The notes under the pieces are model-generated. The model saw only the letters and a list, made by a program, of their open reading frames with translations, had not been told where the DNA came from and searched no databases. DNA of 64,000 nt from 3107 sp001483205 (GTDB lineage: Bacteria; Pseudomonadota; Alphaproteobacteria; Rhodobacterales; Rhodobacteraceae), in the NCBI GenBank assembly GCA_964291375.2, contig OZ219809.1:186001-250000 (forward strand). Reading direction: 5' to 3'. Below are positions 52,014 to 61,398 of this stretch, one piece after another. Position 1 is the first letter of the stretch, and the number at the start of each line of letters is the position of its first letter. Position numbers and translations under genes: made by a program.

Positions 52014-53239
52014 GCGCGCCGAATTTCGCCGACGGGACGATCTGGACCGGTGACAACCTGCACATCCTGCGGGGGATGAATGATGAATGCGTGGACCTGA
52101 TCTATCTTGATCCGCCATTCAACTCGAACCGCAACTATGAGGCCCCGATTGGCAGTCAGGCGGCGAGTGCGGCCTTCAAGGATACCTGGACGCTCGATGA
52201 TATAGACGTGCATGAGCATGGGGAGCTGGCGGACCGCAACCCGGCGGCCTATGCGGTGATTGATGCCGCCCGGCAGGCGCACGGCAAGTCGATGATGAGC
52301 TATCTGATCTTCATGGCGGTGCGGCTGTTAGAGATGAAGCGGGTTCTGAAACCCAACGGGTCAATTTACCTGCATTGCGACCCGACGGCTTCCCACTACC
52401 TCAAGCTGCTGATGGACGGGGTATTCGGGCAGGTCAATTTCAGGAATGAAATGGCGGCGTTTGGTGCTACAAGAAATGGACGCGACGAGCGGACACGCTA
52501 TCCCTGTTCTGCAAGCCACGACATGGAATACGTTCTGTAGTTCCAAAGGCGAAAATCCGACCCTACAATGTGCAACAGGTCGCAGGATTTCCGGTATCGA
52601 AAGGCACGAAGAAGCGGTGGAAGTGGGCAGGCGCAGGATTCGGTATTCGTTGACGGCGTACGTTTGCAGATTGCGACGGACAAAGAGTCGAGGACTCCCT
52701 GCCCGGATTGGTGGGAAATCTCGATAATAAACCCAAATGCAAAAGAACGCACCGGCTATCCCACCCAGAAACCGCTGGCGTTGTTGGAGCGGATCATCAG
52801 GGCGAGTTCCGACAAAGGCGACATGATCCTTGATCCGTTCTGCGGTTGCGCCACCACCCTCGTCGCCGCCGACCGGCTGCAACGGAGATGGGCGGGGATT
52901 GACCTCTCGCCACTGGCCATCAAGCTGGTCAATGAGCGGATTGCCGGGGATCGCGGCCTTTGGGGTGGGGCGATAGCGCTCGACACACCACCCAAACGCA
53001 CCGATCTGGGTGATCTGCCGAATTATCGCACCCACCGGCACCGGCTGTATGGCGAACAGGAAGGGGTCTGTGCAGGCTGCGACACCCATTTCCCGTTCCG
53101 GGTCATGGAGGTGGATCACATCCTGCCCCGCTCCAAAGGCGGCACGGATCATGCCGACAACCTGCAACTGCTCTGTTCCGGCTGTAACCGCAGCAAGGGC
53201 GGCAGAACCATGGCCGAGTGGCGCGCCGCTCAGCCGTAA
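52010..53239 (+). pseudogene. decayed DNA methyltransferase fused to an HNH endonuclease domain
   Basis: The first frame (52010-52540) has a beta-class amino-methyltransferase motif LIYLDPPFNSNRNYEAPI and SIYLHCDPTASHYLKLL. The middle (52440-52640) holds coding fragments in three different frames (CYKKWTR, ASHDMEYV, SKGENPT, YNVQQVAGFPVSKGTKKRWK), so several indels have occurred. The last frame, to 53239, has PCPDWWEISIINP, TGYPTQKPLALLERIIRAS, DPFCGCATTLVAADRL (SAM motif) and a C-terminal HNH (GVCAGCDTHF, VMEVDHILPRSKGG, NLQLLCSGCN). It probably came in by transfer and now seems inactive. Confidence 0.85.
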
Positions 53240-53306
53240 GGCTTCTGGCATATTGGCCGAGTCGGGCGGGACAGGTTGACCGCCGATGCGCCATCATGCA
53301 GAGGTC
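53236..53306. mobile_element. short repeat element between the methyltransferase remnant and the DUF2125 gene
   Basis: The 71-bp copy runs from AAGGCTTCTGGCATATTGGC to GCGCCATCATGCAGAGGTC and encloses GAGTCGGGCGGGACAGGTTG. Its first bases form part of the TAA stop of the upstream frame, and it ends 4 bp before the convergent DUF2125 stop. Both ends fit the family well. Confidence 0.78.
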
Positions 53307-53310
53307 ATTA

Positions 53311-54309
53311 TCACCGCAGATCACCCCGGTTCACACGCGGCGCAGGCCACAGGGGAAGGGGGCCGAAACGGATCACCCCGTCCGCAAAGCGCAAGTCCGT
53401 CGTAAGGGCGTCAGGGGGGCCGTCGTTCTCGGCCAGTGGGCGGAGCGCACCCTTCCACACCGGATCGACCACCCCGGCGGCGACAAGAATATCAAACATC
53501 TGCTCCCAGTTCTGAACATCCAGCGTCAGCGTCCCCTCTGCAAAGCCCCGGGCGTCCACACCCAACGCCCCCTCAAGCGACAGCGACACATCCGCCCATT
53601 GCAGGCGCGCTTTGCGGACCTCAAGCCGGGTCAGACCGGCATTCGGGGCCATGATGCCGATCTCACCATCAAAACCAAGGGTCGCGTCAATGGTCAGCCC
53701 GTCGATGGTCTCCGGCAGCGCGCCCTGCGGATCAAGCAGCGCCTTCAGGCCCGGCGCAAGGGTCAGCGCGCTTGCCTCAATCGCCAGATCATGGGCAGGC
53801 AACTGCCCCGCCGCCCGCCGGGACGCGACCATCACCCGCGTGACGCCGAAAACAGGCCCGTCCGCCCCGTCCGCCATGCGCGTCTCAAGCGCCTTGATCT
53901 CCAGCCTGCCGCGATCAGGCGCAAGGCCGCTGCCCGGCCTGAACACAACGCTGCCCCTCATGTCGTCACTGGTGACGATCAGCCGCGCCCCCCCGATGGT
54001 CACGCTCTGCTCTTCCGGCCAGACGGCAATGACATGATGGGGTTTGTAACTGAGCGCAAAGATTTGCAGGAACGGCGATTGCCAACCCAGGGCACCGCTG
54101 TGGTCAAAGACCGAAATGTCCCGGATCGTGGTGTCGAAACGGTTGGGAAATCCGGTCGTGTTCAGACCGCCATGGCGCACATCCGCCCCCTGCGCCGCAA
54201 CCGATTCCAACCAGGTTTCAAACCCGTTTTCAACCGCCCGTTGCCCGATAAACCAGTATCCGCCCCAGAGCACGGCAAGGATCACCGGAATGCCCGCCAG
54301 CCATCGCAT
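53311..54309 (-). CDS. DUF2125 envelope protein
   Basis: From the ATG at 54309 (MRWLAGIPVILAVLWGGYWF), preceded by AAAGGGG, it has 332 residues. An N-terminal membrane segment or signal covers residues 3-20. The rest is a beta-rich domain with GFPNRFDTTIRDISV near 55 and IEALTLAPG-like strands, the pattern of DUF2125, which is common in Rhodobacterales. The role is unknown; the fold is reminiscent of AsmA/YdgA-like proteins. Confidence 0.82.
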   Translation of the reverse strand: MRWLAGIPVILAVLWGGYWFIGQRAVENGFETWLESVAAQGADVRHGGLNTTGFPNRFDTTIRDISVFDHSGALGWQSPFLQIFALSYKPHHVIAVWPEEQSVTIGGARLIVTSDDMRGSVVFRPGSGLAPDRGRLEIKALETRMADGADGPVFGVTRVMVASRRAAGQLPAHDLAIEASALTLAPGLKALLDPQGALPETIDGLTIDATLGFDGEIGIMAPNAGLTRLEVRKARLQWADVSLSLEGALGVDARGFAEGTLTLDVQNWEQMFDILVAAGVVDPVWKGALRPLAENDGPPDALTTDLRFADGVIRFGPLPLWPAPRVNRGDLR

Positions 54310-54373
54310 GATCACCCCTTTCCCGCGCACGCGGCATGGTGTTTACATGGGCGGGGCGGAAAGGGCCAGACGA

Positions 54374-54913
54374 ATGACGGAAAACGGGATTTGGGTGTTC
54401 GGCTACGGGTCGCTGATCTGGGATCCGGGCTTTGCCCATACGGAACGGCAGGTTGCGCGGCTCGGGGGGTATTGCCGCAGCTTCTGTATGCGCTCTGTCC
54501 ACCATCGCGGCACGGCGGAAACCCCCGGTCTGGTGCTGGCGCTGGACCGGATGCCGGGCGGGGTCTGCACCGGGGTTGCGTTTCGTGTTGCCCCGGCGCT
54601 GGTTGCCGAGACCCTGAAGACCCTGCGCGCGCGGGAGCTGATCACCTCGGCCTATCTTGAGGCCGAATTGTTGGTTCGGCTGAAGGACGGGCGAGAGGTC
54701 AGGGCGGTGACTTATGTCATCGACCCGGATCATGCCCAGTATTGCGGGCAACTGCCGCTGGAGACACAGGCGCGAATCATCGCGCGCGCCGTCGGGGGGC
54801 GTGGCCCGAACACGGAATATCTGTATAACACGGCGGATCATCTTTCAGAGCTTGGGCTGGAAGACCCGGACCTTGCCTGGCTGGCGCGGCGGGTTCGGGT
54901 GCTGACGGGGTGA
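54374..54913 (+). CDS. ChaC-like gamma-glutamylcyclotransferase
   Basis: The 179-residue protein has the cyclotransferase signature VFGYGSLIWDPGF near residue 8, CRSFCMRSVHHRGT near 34, and a Glu-containing ELLVRLKDGREVRAVTYV segment near 110. ChaC proteins degrade glutathione to 5-oxoproline and Cys-Gly. It is divergent from the DUF2125 gene. Confidence 0.9.
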   Translation: MTENGIWVFGYGSLIWDPGFAHTERQVARLGGYCRSFCMRSVHHRGTAETPGLVLALDRMPGGVCTGVAFRVAPALVAETLKTLRARELITSAYLEAELLVRLKDGREVRAVTYVIDPDHAQYCGQLPLETQARIIARAVGGRGPNTEYLYNTADHLSELGLEDPDLAWLARRVRVLTG

Positions 54914-55048
54914 AAAAGGCCCCCCGCCTGCCAACGGAATCAGTGCCGGAATTTGAAACCAGAATTTAGGTGTTTGGCTATAGGTGTTGCGTATGGCCGC
55001 CGAACCCCTATTGTGCGGCTGACAATCACAACCCCGGAACCTGCCCGC

Positions 55049-56236
55049 ATGATGGACCAGCGAGACCGCGAGACCGCGCCGTATTTTTCGCAGCCTGTCC
55101 GTCAGATTCTTCTGATGCTCATCGTTCTGGGTTTGGTCGGGTTCGGTGCCTATGTCGCCTATCCGAGGGTCGCCCCGGTGTTTCTGGCGAACCCCTACCT
55201 GAACGGCTTCATCGCCCTGGTGTTCGCCATCGGCGTTGTGGCCTGTTTCTGGCAGGTCTTGCAGTTGATTTCCTCGGTCAACTGGATCGTCGGTTTTGCC
55301 GCCGAGACGCCCGGCCACGAGATGACCCGCGCGCCCCGTCTGCTGGCACCGTTGGCCGCCCTTCTGCGCTCTCGCGGTAAGCAGATGCAGATTACCGCCA
55401 GCTCTGCGGCCTCGATGCAGGATTCGGTGGCGACCCGGATTGATGAGGCCCGCGACATCACCCGCTATATCGTCAACCTGTTGATCTTTCTGGGGCTTTT
55501 GGGCACGTTCTGGGGCCTTGCGACAACGGTGCCTGCGGTGGTCGATACGATTGCCTCGCTTGAGCCGAAAGAAGACGACACCAGCCTGGAAGTGTTCGGG
55601 CGGCTGATGACCGGCCTGCAATCCCAGCTTAACGGCATGGGCACGGCGTTTGCCTCATCGCTGCTCGGCCTTGCCGGGTCACTGGTGGTCGGGCTGCTGG
55701 AACTGTTCGCCGGGCACGGGCAGAACCGCTTTTACCGCGAGCTTGAGGACTGGCTGTCCACCATCACCCGGATCGGCTTTGCCATTGGCGAGGGCGACGG
55801 CGGTGTGGACGGTTCTGCCCTGTCCCATGTGCTCGAAAAGATGTCTTATCAGATCGACGCCATGCAGGCGATGGCGGCCCAGAGTGATGTCAACAGTGCC
55901 CTTCTGGACGAAAAGCTGGGCAAACTTGCCGGGTCCATCGAACGGCTGACCGAACAGAACGCAGGGACGGATGTGCTCTCTGCCACCCTGGAAAGGATCG
56001 AACAGGTCGCCGAGAATCAGGTGCAGCTTTCCGGGGCCATTGAACGGATGCGCGCCGAGGGAGGGGCGCATTCCGACGCCGAGAGCCGGATGCGCTTGCG
56101 CTCCATAGACGTGCAGCTTTTGCGTATCCTCGAGGAAATCATTTCCGGCCGGCAGGAAAGCATGACTGACCTGCGCAGTGAGTTGGCAGAGCTTTCGCGG
56201 GCGATGCGGGCACTGGCCCTGCGGTCGAAAGGCTGA
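55049..56236 (+). CDS. MotA/TolQ/ExbB-family proton-channel-like protein
   Basis: The ATG at 55049 (MMDQRDRE) gives 395 residues. Four membrane segments are visible (about 20-41, 52-75, 143-163 and 205-225), with the MotA/TolQ-like core LLIFLGLLGTFWGLATTVPA and GMGTAFASSLLGLAGSLVVG. A long helical C-terminal tail (about 245-395) is predicted. It is followed after 3 bp by the OmpA/MotB-like partner at 56240. Together they look like an ion-driven system of the cell envelope; it is neither a flagellar nor a standard ExbBD pair. Confidence 0.85.
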   Translation: MMDQRDRETAPYFSQPVRQILLMLIVLGLVGFGAYVAYPRVAPVFLANPYLNGFIALVFAIGVVACFWQVLQLISSVNWIVGFAAETPGHEMTRAPRLLAPLAALLRSRGKQMQITASSAASMQDSVATRIDEARDITRYIVNLLIFLGLLGTFWGLATTVPAVVDTIASLEPKEDDTSLEVFGRLMTGLQSQLNGMGTAFASSLLGLAGSLVVGLLELFAGHGQNRFYRELEDWLSTITRIGFAIGEGDGGVDGSALSHVLEKMSYQIDAMQAMAAQSDVNSALLDEKLGKLAGSIERLTEQNAGTDVLSATLERIEQVAENQVQLSGAIERMRAEGGAHSDAESRMRLRSIDVQLLRILEEIISGRQESMTDLRSELAELSRAMRALALRSKG

Positions 56237-56239
56237 GCG

Positions 56240-57988
56240 ATGGCCCTGTCCCGCCGCACAGGACAACGTTTTCAGACATCGATCTGGCCCGGTTTTGTCG
56301 ATGCGATCACCGCGCTTTTGCTGGTTCTGATCTTTATTCTGACGATTTTCATGGTGGTGCAGTTCGTGCTGCGCGAAACCATCAGCGGGCAGGAGACAGA
56401 GCTTGACCAACTGTCCCGGCAGGTCGAGAGCCTTGCCGATGCGCTGGGGCTGGAACGGGCGCGCGGTGACCGGCTGGAGGCAGAGGCCGGGCAACTGGGG
56501 GCGGCCCTTGATGCGGAGCGGCAGCGTTCTGAGGAACAGCGCGCGCTGATTGCCACCCTGCGCGCGCAAACCATCGCCCAGGCGGATGAGCTTGAAAGCG
56601 AACGCGCCCGGATCACCAGTTTCGAGGCGCAGGTGGCAAGCCTGCTGGCCGAAAGGGATGCGGCGCTGGCGACCGGGCAGGCGTTGCGCGCCGACATCGA
56701 AGCGCTGGAATCGGCGCAGGCGGAACTGACATCGGAACAAGAGGCGCTGCGGCTGGCACTTGCGCGGGCGCGGGAAGAGATTGACGCGGGCGCAGAGGCG
56801 GCGCGTCTGGCCGCCGCCCGGCGCGAGGCGCTGGAGGCGCTGATCGCCGATTTGCGCCGTCGGGGAGAGGAAACTGCGGCAGAAAATGCGGCGTTGGGGG
56901 AGGCCATCGAAGGGCTGGAAACCCGGTTGAGCGAGGAAGAGGCGGTGCGTCTGGTCGAGGCGGCGGCGGCAGAAGCGTTGCGCGAGCGGCTGAAAAACGC
57001 CGATACGGAACTGACGGCGATGACCCTGGCGCTGGAGGAACAACGCGCCCGCGCCGAGGAAACCCTGACCCTGCTGGCCGCCGCCGAACTTGCGGAAGCG
57101 CGGCTTGACGACGATCTGGCCGAGGCACTGGCGGCAAAGCTGCTGGCGGAATCGGCGGCGGAAAGCGCGCTCAGCCAGGCGGAACGCCGACAGGCATTGC
57201 TGAATGTGGCGGAGGCAGAGCTCAGCCGGGCGCAGGAAATTTCAGCCGAACGACAGCGGCAGGTCACACTTCTGAATGAGCAGGTGGCGGCGCTGCGCAG
57301 TCAACTGGTCGCGTTGCAGGCGCTGCTGGATGATGCAAAGGCGCGGGATGAGGCGGCAAATGTGCAGATACAGAACCTTGGCGCGGACCTGAATGCCGCT
57401 CTTGCCCGCGTGGCGGCGGAAGAGCGCAGGCGGCGCGAGTTGGAAGAGGCGGAGCGCCAACGGCTGGAGGCCGAGGCGGAAACCCTGCAAAGCCGCGCCG
57501 AAGACCTGGAAAGTCGGGCTGAAGACCTGGAACGGTATCGTTCGGAGTTTTTCGGCCTGTTGCGGGAGGTGCTTGGCGGGCAGGACGGTGTGCGCATTGA
57601 AGGCGACAGGTTTGTGTTTTCTTCCGAAGTGCTGTTTCCGTCGGCGAGTGCGTTGCTGTCGCCCGAGGGTCGTCGCGATGTGGCCAAGGTGGCCGGGATC
57701 ATCCGCAATGTGGCCGACCGGATTCCGCCGCATATCGACTGGGTGATTCGAGTGGATGGCCATACCGACAACCTGCCGCTGTCCGGTGGCGGGCAGTATC
57801 GGGATAACTGGGAGCTTAGCCAGGCCCGCGCGCTGTCGGTGGTGCGCTATATGATCGAGGCGCTGGATATTCCGCCGAACAGGCTGGCCGCGACCGGGTT
57901 CGGCGAATATCAGCCGGTTGATGCCGGGGGGACCACCGAAGCCCGCGCCCGGAACCGGCGGATTGAGCTTAAGTTTACCGAGAAGTGA
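56240..57988 (+). CDS. OmpA/MotB-domain protein with a long periplasmic coiled coil
   Basis: The 582-residue protein has one N-terminal membrane helix, FVDAITALLLVLIFILTIFM, with an Asp at the start, as in MotB/ExbD channels. A very long Glu/Ala/Arg-rich coiled coil follows (about 45-430), then a C-terminal OmpA domain (about 450-582: VIRVDGHTDNLPL, ELSQARALSVVRYM, GFGEYQPVD, RARNRRIEL) that binds peptidoglycan. The coiled coil would reach from the inner membrane far into the periplasm. It pairs with the upstream MotA-like protein. Confidence 0.88.
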   Translation: MALSRRTGQRFQTSIWPGFVDAITALLLVLIFILTIFMVVQFVLRETISGQETELDQLSRQVESLADALGLERARGDRLEAEAGQLGAALDAERQRSEEQRALIATLRAQTIAQADELESERARITSFEAQVASLLAERDAALATGQALRADIEALESAQAELTSEQEALRLALARAREEIDAGAEAARLAAARREALEALIADLRRRGEETAAENAALGEAIEGLETRLSEEEAVRLVEAAAAEALRERLKNADTELTAMTLALEEQRARAEETLTLLAAAELAEARLDDDLAEALAAKLLAESAAESALSQAERRQALLNVAEAELSRAQEISAERQRQVTLLNEQVAALRSQLVALQALLDDAKARDEAANVQIQNLGADLNAALARVAAEERRRRELEEAERQRLEAEAETLQSRAEDLESRAEDLERYRSEFFGLLREVLGGQDGVRIEGDRFVFSSEVLFPSASALLSPEGRRDVAKVAGIIRNVADRIPPHIDWVIRVDGHTDNLPLSGGGQYRDNWELSQARALSVVRYMIEALDIPPNRLAATGFGEYQPVDAGGTTEARARNRRIELKFTEK

Positions 57989-58136
57989 TCGCCCGGCCCG
58001 GCGCAAAGACCCTTTCCACACCCACGTTTACGAAACCGTCAACAGTGCTCACGGCAAATTTCATGGCCTGTCCCGTGGCAGATGCCGATACTGGTCTCAT
58101 GGCACCACATGCAACCCATACCCCAAGAGCGCACCC

Positions 58137-59258
58137 ATGCGGCTGTTAAGACGCATCGGCCTGTGGCTGCGCCTGTCACCGGGGGCCAGCCAGTCCATCC
58201 CGGCGGCGGCGTCAGTGGCGACACGGGGGCGGGTGGATCATGTGGTGATTCTCGACGGCACCATGTCCTCGCTGATGGCGGGATACGAAACCAATGCGGG
58301 CCTGACCTATAAGCTCTTGTCGGAAAATCCGGGCAGCGCGCGGCAATCCCTGCGCTATGCGGCGGGCGTTCAGTGGCGACAATGGCGCAACACCATGGAT
58401 GTGATCCGGGGCGCAGGCATCAACCGCCAGATTCGCGACGCCTATGGCTTTCTGGCGTCGCGATACCGCCCCGGCGACCGGATTTTCCTGTTCGGCTATT
58501 CACGGGGGGCTTATGCGGTGCGTTCTCTGGCCGGGGCGATTGATACCATCGGCCTGCTGCGCGCCGATCAGGCAACAGAGCGCAATATCCGCACCGCATA
58601 CCGGCACTACAAAGGCGGCGTCGGTGACCCGGTATCGCGGCGGTTTTCGGAACTTTACTGCCATGACCGGGTGGGGATCGAGATGATCGGCGTCTGGGAT
58701 ACGGTCAAGGCGCTAGGGTTTCGTGCGCCGCTTCTCTGGCTGCTGTCCGAAAGCCGTCATGCGTTTCACAACCATCGTCTCGGCCCCACCACGCGGCACG
58801 GCTATCACGCCCTTGCCATGGATGAAACGCGCGAGGTCTACAGCCCGGTCCTGTGGGAAACGTCGCCCAGGTGCACGGGCGATATGGAACAGGTGTGGTT
58901 TCGCGGCTGTCATGCCGACATCGGCGGGCATATCGGCGGGTTCGGGGCCGCGCGCCCGCTGGCCAATATCCCGCTGATCTGGATGCTGGAGCGGGCTGAG
59001 GCCTTGGGGCTGGCCCTGCCAGAGGGGTGGCGGCAGAGGTTTCCCGCTGATGCCCGCGCGCCCTCAGCCGGTACCATGCGCGGGTGGGGCAAGTTCTTTC
59101 TCGCCCGTCGCAGGCGGGTCATCGGTGCTGACAGGTCCGAGCGTATCCACGAGAGCGCCACCGGGCACCGTCCTCGGGCGCGGATTGTGCGCAATGATCT
59201 GTTCGACTGGCAGGAAAAGCGCGCCGGGCCTGTGCCCTCTGCTCCGGTCCGGCCATGA
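58137..59258 (+). CDS. DUF2235 alpha/beta-hydrolase-like protein
   Basis: The 373-residue protein starts at 58137 (MRLLRRIGLWLRL). It has the DUF2235 start HVVILDGTMSSL near 33, the nucleophile elbow FLFGYSRGAYAVRSLAG near 112, EMIGVWDTVKALGF near 180 and the His-containing WFRGCHADIGGHIGG near 256. Such proteins include type VI secretion lipases (Tle group), but no T6SS genes are near. The cellular role is unknown. Confidence 0.85.
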   Translation: MRLLRRIGLWLRLSPGASQSIPAAASVATRGRVDHVVILDGTMSSLMAGYETNAGLTYKLLSENPGSARQSLRYAAGVQWRQWRNTMDVIRGAGINRQIRDAYGFLASRYRPGDRIFLFGYSRGAYAVRSLAGAIDTIGLLRADQATERNIRTAYRHYKGGVGDPVSRRFSELYCHDRVGIEMIGVWDTVKALGFRAPLLWLLSESRHAFHNHRLGPTTRHGYHALAMDETREVYSPVLWETSPRCTGDMEQVWFRGCHADIGGHIGGFGAARPLANIPLIWMLERAEALGLALPEGWRQRFPADARAPSAGTMRGWGKFFLARRRRVIGADRSERIHESATGHRPRARIVRNDLFDWQEKRAGPVPSAPVRP

Positions 59259-59354
59259 GGTGACCGCCGCCGCCCGGCTTTGCCCTTGGCAAGACGGGGG
59301 CCGGGGCGTATAGGCGCGCTCTGAAAGGGGCCGAAGAGGCCGAAGGAGCCGGAC

Positions 59355-60173
59355 ATGCGGGGCAGCGCCAATCTCAACATCATGGTCAGGGCCGCGCGCC
59401 GGGCCGGACGCGCGCTGGCGCAGGATTTCCGCGAGGTCGAGAACTTGCAGGCGTCGGTGAAGGGCGCGGGTGATTTTACTTTCAGGGCTGCCGTGGCGTC
59501 CGCGCGTATCCTGCGGGAAGACCTGACCTTGGCCCGCCCGAATTATGGCTGGCTGGCCGGGGATAGTGACGAGGTGCCCGGCGAGGATCCGACCCGACGC
59601 TGGATCGTCGATCCGCTTGGCGGGGCAACCAATTTTCTGCACGGCCTGCCGCATTTCGCCGTTTCCGTGGCGCTGGAGCACAAGGGGCGGATCGTGGCTG
59701 CCGTGATCCATGACCCGGCCCGCGAAGAGCTGTTCTTTGCCGAGCAGGGCGCGGGGGCGTGGATGGATGCGGGTCGCCTGCGCGTCTCGGGGCGGCACCG
59801 GATGGCAGAGTGCATCCTTGCCGCCGGTATCCCCGCCGCCGCCGGTGGCAAGGGGCTTCCGGCCATGCTGCGGGATTTGGGGCGAATCATACCGGTTTGT
59901 GCGGGTGTGCGGCATCTGGGCTGCCCGGCGCTCAGCCTTGCTTATGTGGCTGCGGGTCGCCATGACGGGTATTGGGAGCGGGGTGTGAAGGTGCCGGAGA
60001 TCGCGGCGGGCTTGCTGCTGGTGGCTGAGGCGGGTGGGCTGACCACCGCCATTCGTGACGGGCAGACGCCGCTGGAACATGGCGAGGTGATCGCGGCGGG
60101 CGGGGAGATTTTTGACCGGTTTGCCGGGGCCGTGAAGGGTGCCCCGGACACGGAGCCACGCCGGGAGGCGTGA
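59355..60173 (+). CDS. inactive homologue of the inositol-monophosphatase (SuhB) family
   Basis: The 272-residue protein keeps the fold and many family segments (RRWIVDPLGGATNFLHGLPHF, FAVSVALEHKGRIVAAVIHD, ARHDGYWERG-like AAGRHDGYWERGVKVPEIAAG). Every catalytic metal site is altered: the usual GEE reads GDS, DPLDGT reads DPLGGA, and the distal W-D before IAAG reads P-E. The early K-x-D segment after GDF is also gone (GDFTFRAAV). It is therefore a likely pseudoenzyme, still under enough constraint to keep an open frame. It may bind a nucleic acid or a partner, as SuhB can. Confidence 0.82.
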   Translation: MRGSANLNIMVRAARRAGRALAQDFREVENLQASVKGAGDFTFRAAVASARILREDLTLARPNYGWLAGDSDEVPGEDPTRRWIVDPLGGATNFLHGLPHFAVSVALEHKGRIVAAVIHDPAREELFFAEQGAGAWMDAGRLRVSGRHRMAECILAAGIPAAAGGKGLPAMLRDLGRIIPVCAGVRHLGCPALSLAYVAAGRHDGYWERGVKVPEIAAGLLLVAEAGGLTTAIRDGQTPLEHGEVIAAGGEIFDRFAGAVKGAPDTEPRREA

Positions 60174-60243
60174 CCCTGAATGCCCTCTGGAAACCGGCGC
60201 AAAAACCGCGTATCTTGCGGGGGTGACCTGAGCGGAGACGCCA

Positions 60244-60630
60244 ATGGCTGATGCAGCCTTCAACACGATTGCCGAGGTGCAGCGCCTGCGCGACGCGGGC
60301 TTTCCCCAGGCTCAGGCCGAGGCGATTACCCTGTCGATCCACTCCGGCGTCACCGGGGGCGTTGCCACCAGGGCCGATCTTGAGGTTCAGGGGGCAGAGC
60401 TGCGTGCCGACATCGCAGAGGTCCGCACAGAGATCGCAGAGGTCCGCAACGAGATCGCGGCGCTCGACAAGAAGATCGAGGTCCAGGGCGCGACGCTGGA
60501 GACAAAAATCTCTGCGGTGCGCGGCGAAATCGAAACAGCGAAATTCGACCTCACCTGGCGGCTTCTGGGCGGCATCGCCGTGCTGAACGGCCTGCTCTTT
60601 GCCGCCATACGCCTGTTGCCGCCGGGCTGA
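60244..60630 (+). CDS. coiled-coil membrane-anchored protein (DUF1640/CCDC90-like)
   Basis: The 128-residue protein has an N-terminal helical region (LRDAGFPQAQAEAITLSIHS), a heptad coiled coil with repeats of AEVRTEIAEVRNEIAALDKK (about 55-95) and a C-terminal membrane helix (RLLGGIAVLNGLLFAAIRLL). The layout matches DUF1640 proteins, which are related to eukaryotic mitochondrial MCUR1/CCDC90. Function in bacteria is unknown. It is convergent with the YggS gene. Confidence 0.8.
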   Translation: MADAAFNTIAEVQRLRDAGFPQAQAEAITLSIHSGVTGGVATRADLEVQGAELRADIAEVRTEIAEVRNEIAALDKKIEVQGATLETKISAVRGEIETAKFDLTWRLLGGIAVLNGLLFAAIRLLPPG

Positions 60631-60690
60631 GCTGCCCATACCCGTCAGGCCCCCCGAACCCGGATTACCCGGTCGCCGCGCCGTCGGCAA

Positions 60691-61338
60691 TCAGCCGCGC
60701 GGGCCGAAAATGGCAGAACCGACCCGCACATGGGTTGCCCCCAGCGCCACGGCGCGCTCGAAATCGCCGCTCATGCCCATCGACAGGCACGACAGCCGGT
60801 TGCGGCGGGCGATTTTTTGCAGCAGCGCGAAATGCAGGCTGGGTTCTTCGTCCGCTGGCGGCAGGCACATCAGCCCGATGACCGGTAGGCCGATGTCACG
60901 GCATTCGGCGATGAAGGCGTCGGCCTTTCCGGGCGCGACCCCGGCCTTTTGCGGTTCCTCGCCGGTATTGACCTGAACGAACAGCCTTGGGCAATGGCCC
61001 AACTCTGCACATAGCCGCGCGAGGGTGCGCGCCAGCCGGGGCCTGTCCAGCGAATGGATGGCGTCGAACAGCCCCATCGCCTGACGGGCCTTGTTGGTTT
61101 GCAGGGGGCCGACCAGATGCACCTGCGCGTCCGCAAACTCTGCGCGAAAACCGGGCCATTTGCGGGCGGCTTCCTGCACGGTGTTTTCCCCGAACAGACG
61201 ATGCCCGGCGCTGAGCACGTCGCGCACACGGGCATCCGGCTGGCGCTTGGAGACGGCGATCAGCCGGACATCGCCCGCATCCCGCCCCGCGCGCCGGGCC
61301 GCCGCCCTGATCCGGCCCTGAATATCATCAAGTGGCAT
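60691..61338 (-). CDS. YggS-family pyridoxal-phosphate homeostasis protein
   Basis: The 215-residue protein has the PLP-lysine strand IAVSKRQPDARV near residue 27, FGENTVQEAARKW near 50, HLVGPLQTNKARQAM near 74, VQVNTGEEPQKAGV near 117, and LSMGMSGDFERAVALGATHV near 182. The family binds PLP without known catalysis and affects amino acid and B6 balance. It is followed upstream by the porin gene on the same strand, 110 bp away. Confidence 0.93.
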   Translation of the reverse strand: MPLDDIQGRIRAAARRAGRDAGDVRLIAVSKRQPDARVRDVLSAGHRLFGENTVQEAARKWPGFRAEFADAQVHLVGPLQTNKARQAMGLFDAIHSLDRPRLARTLARLCAELGHCPRLFVQVNTGEEPQKAGVAPGKADAFIAECRDIGLPVIGLMCLPPADEEPSLHFALLQKIARRNRLSCLSMGMSGDFERAVALGATHVRVGSAIFGPRG

Positions 61339-61398
61339 TTGTCCACCGTCGGTTTCCCCGCGTCACCCCACGGATAAACACGACTTCGGCGCAAAAGA

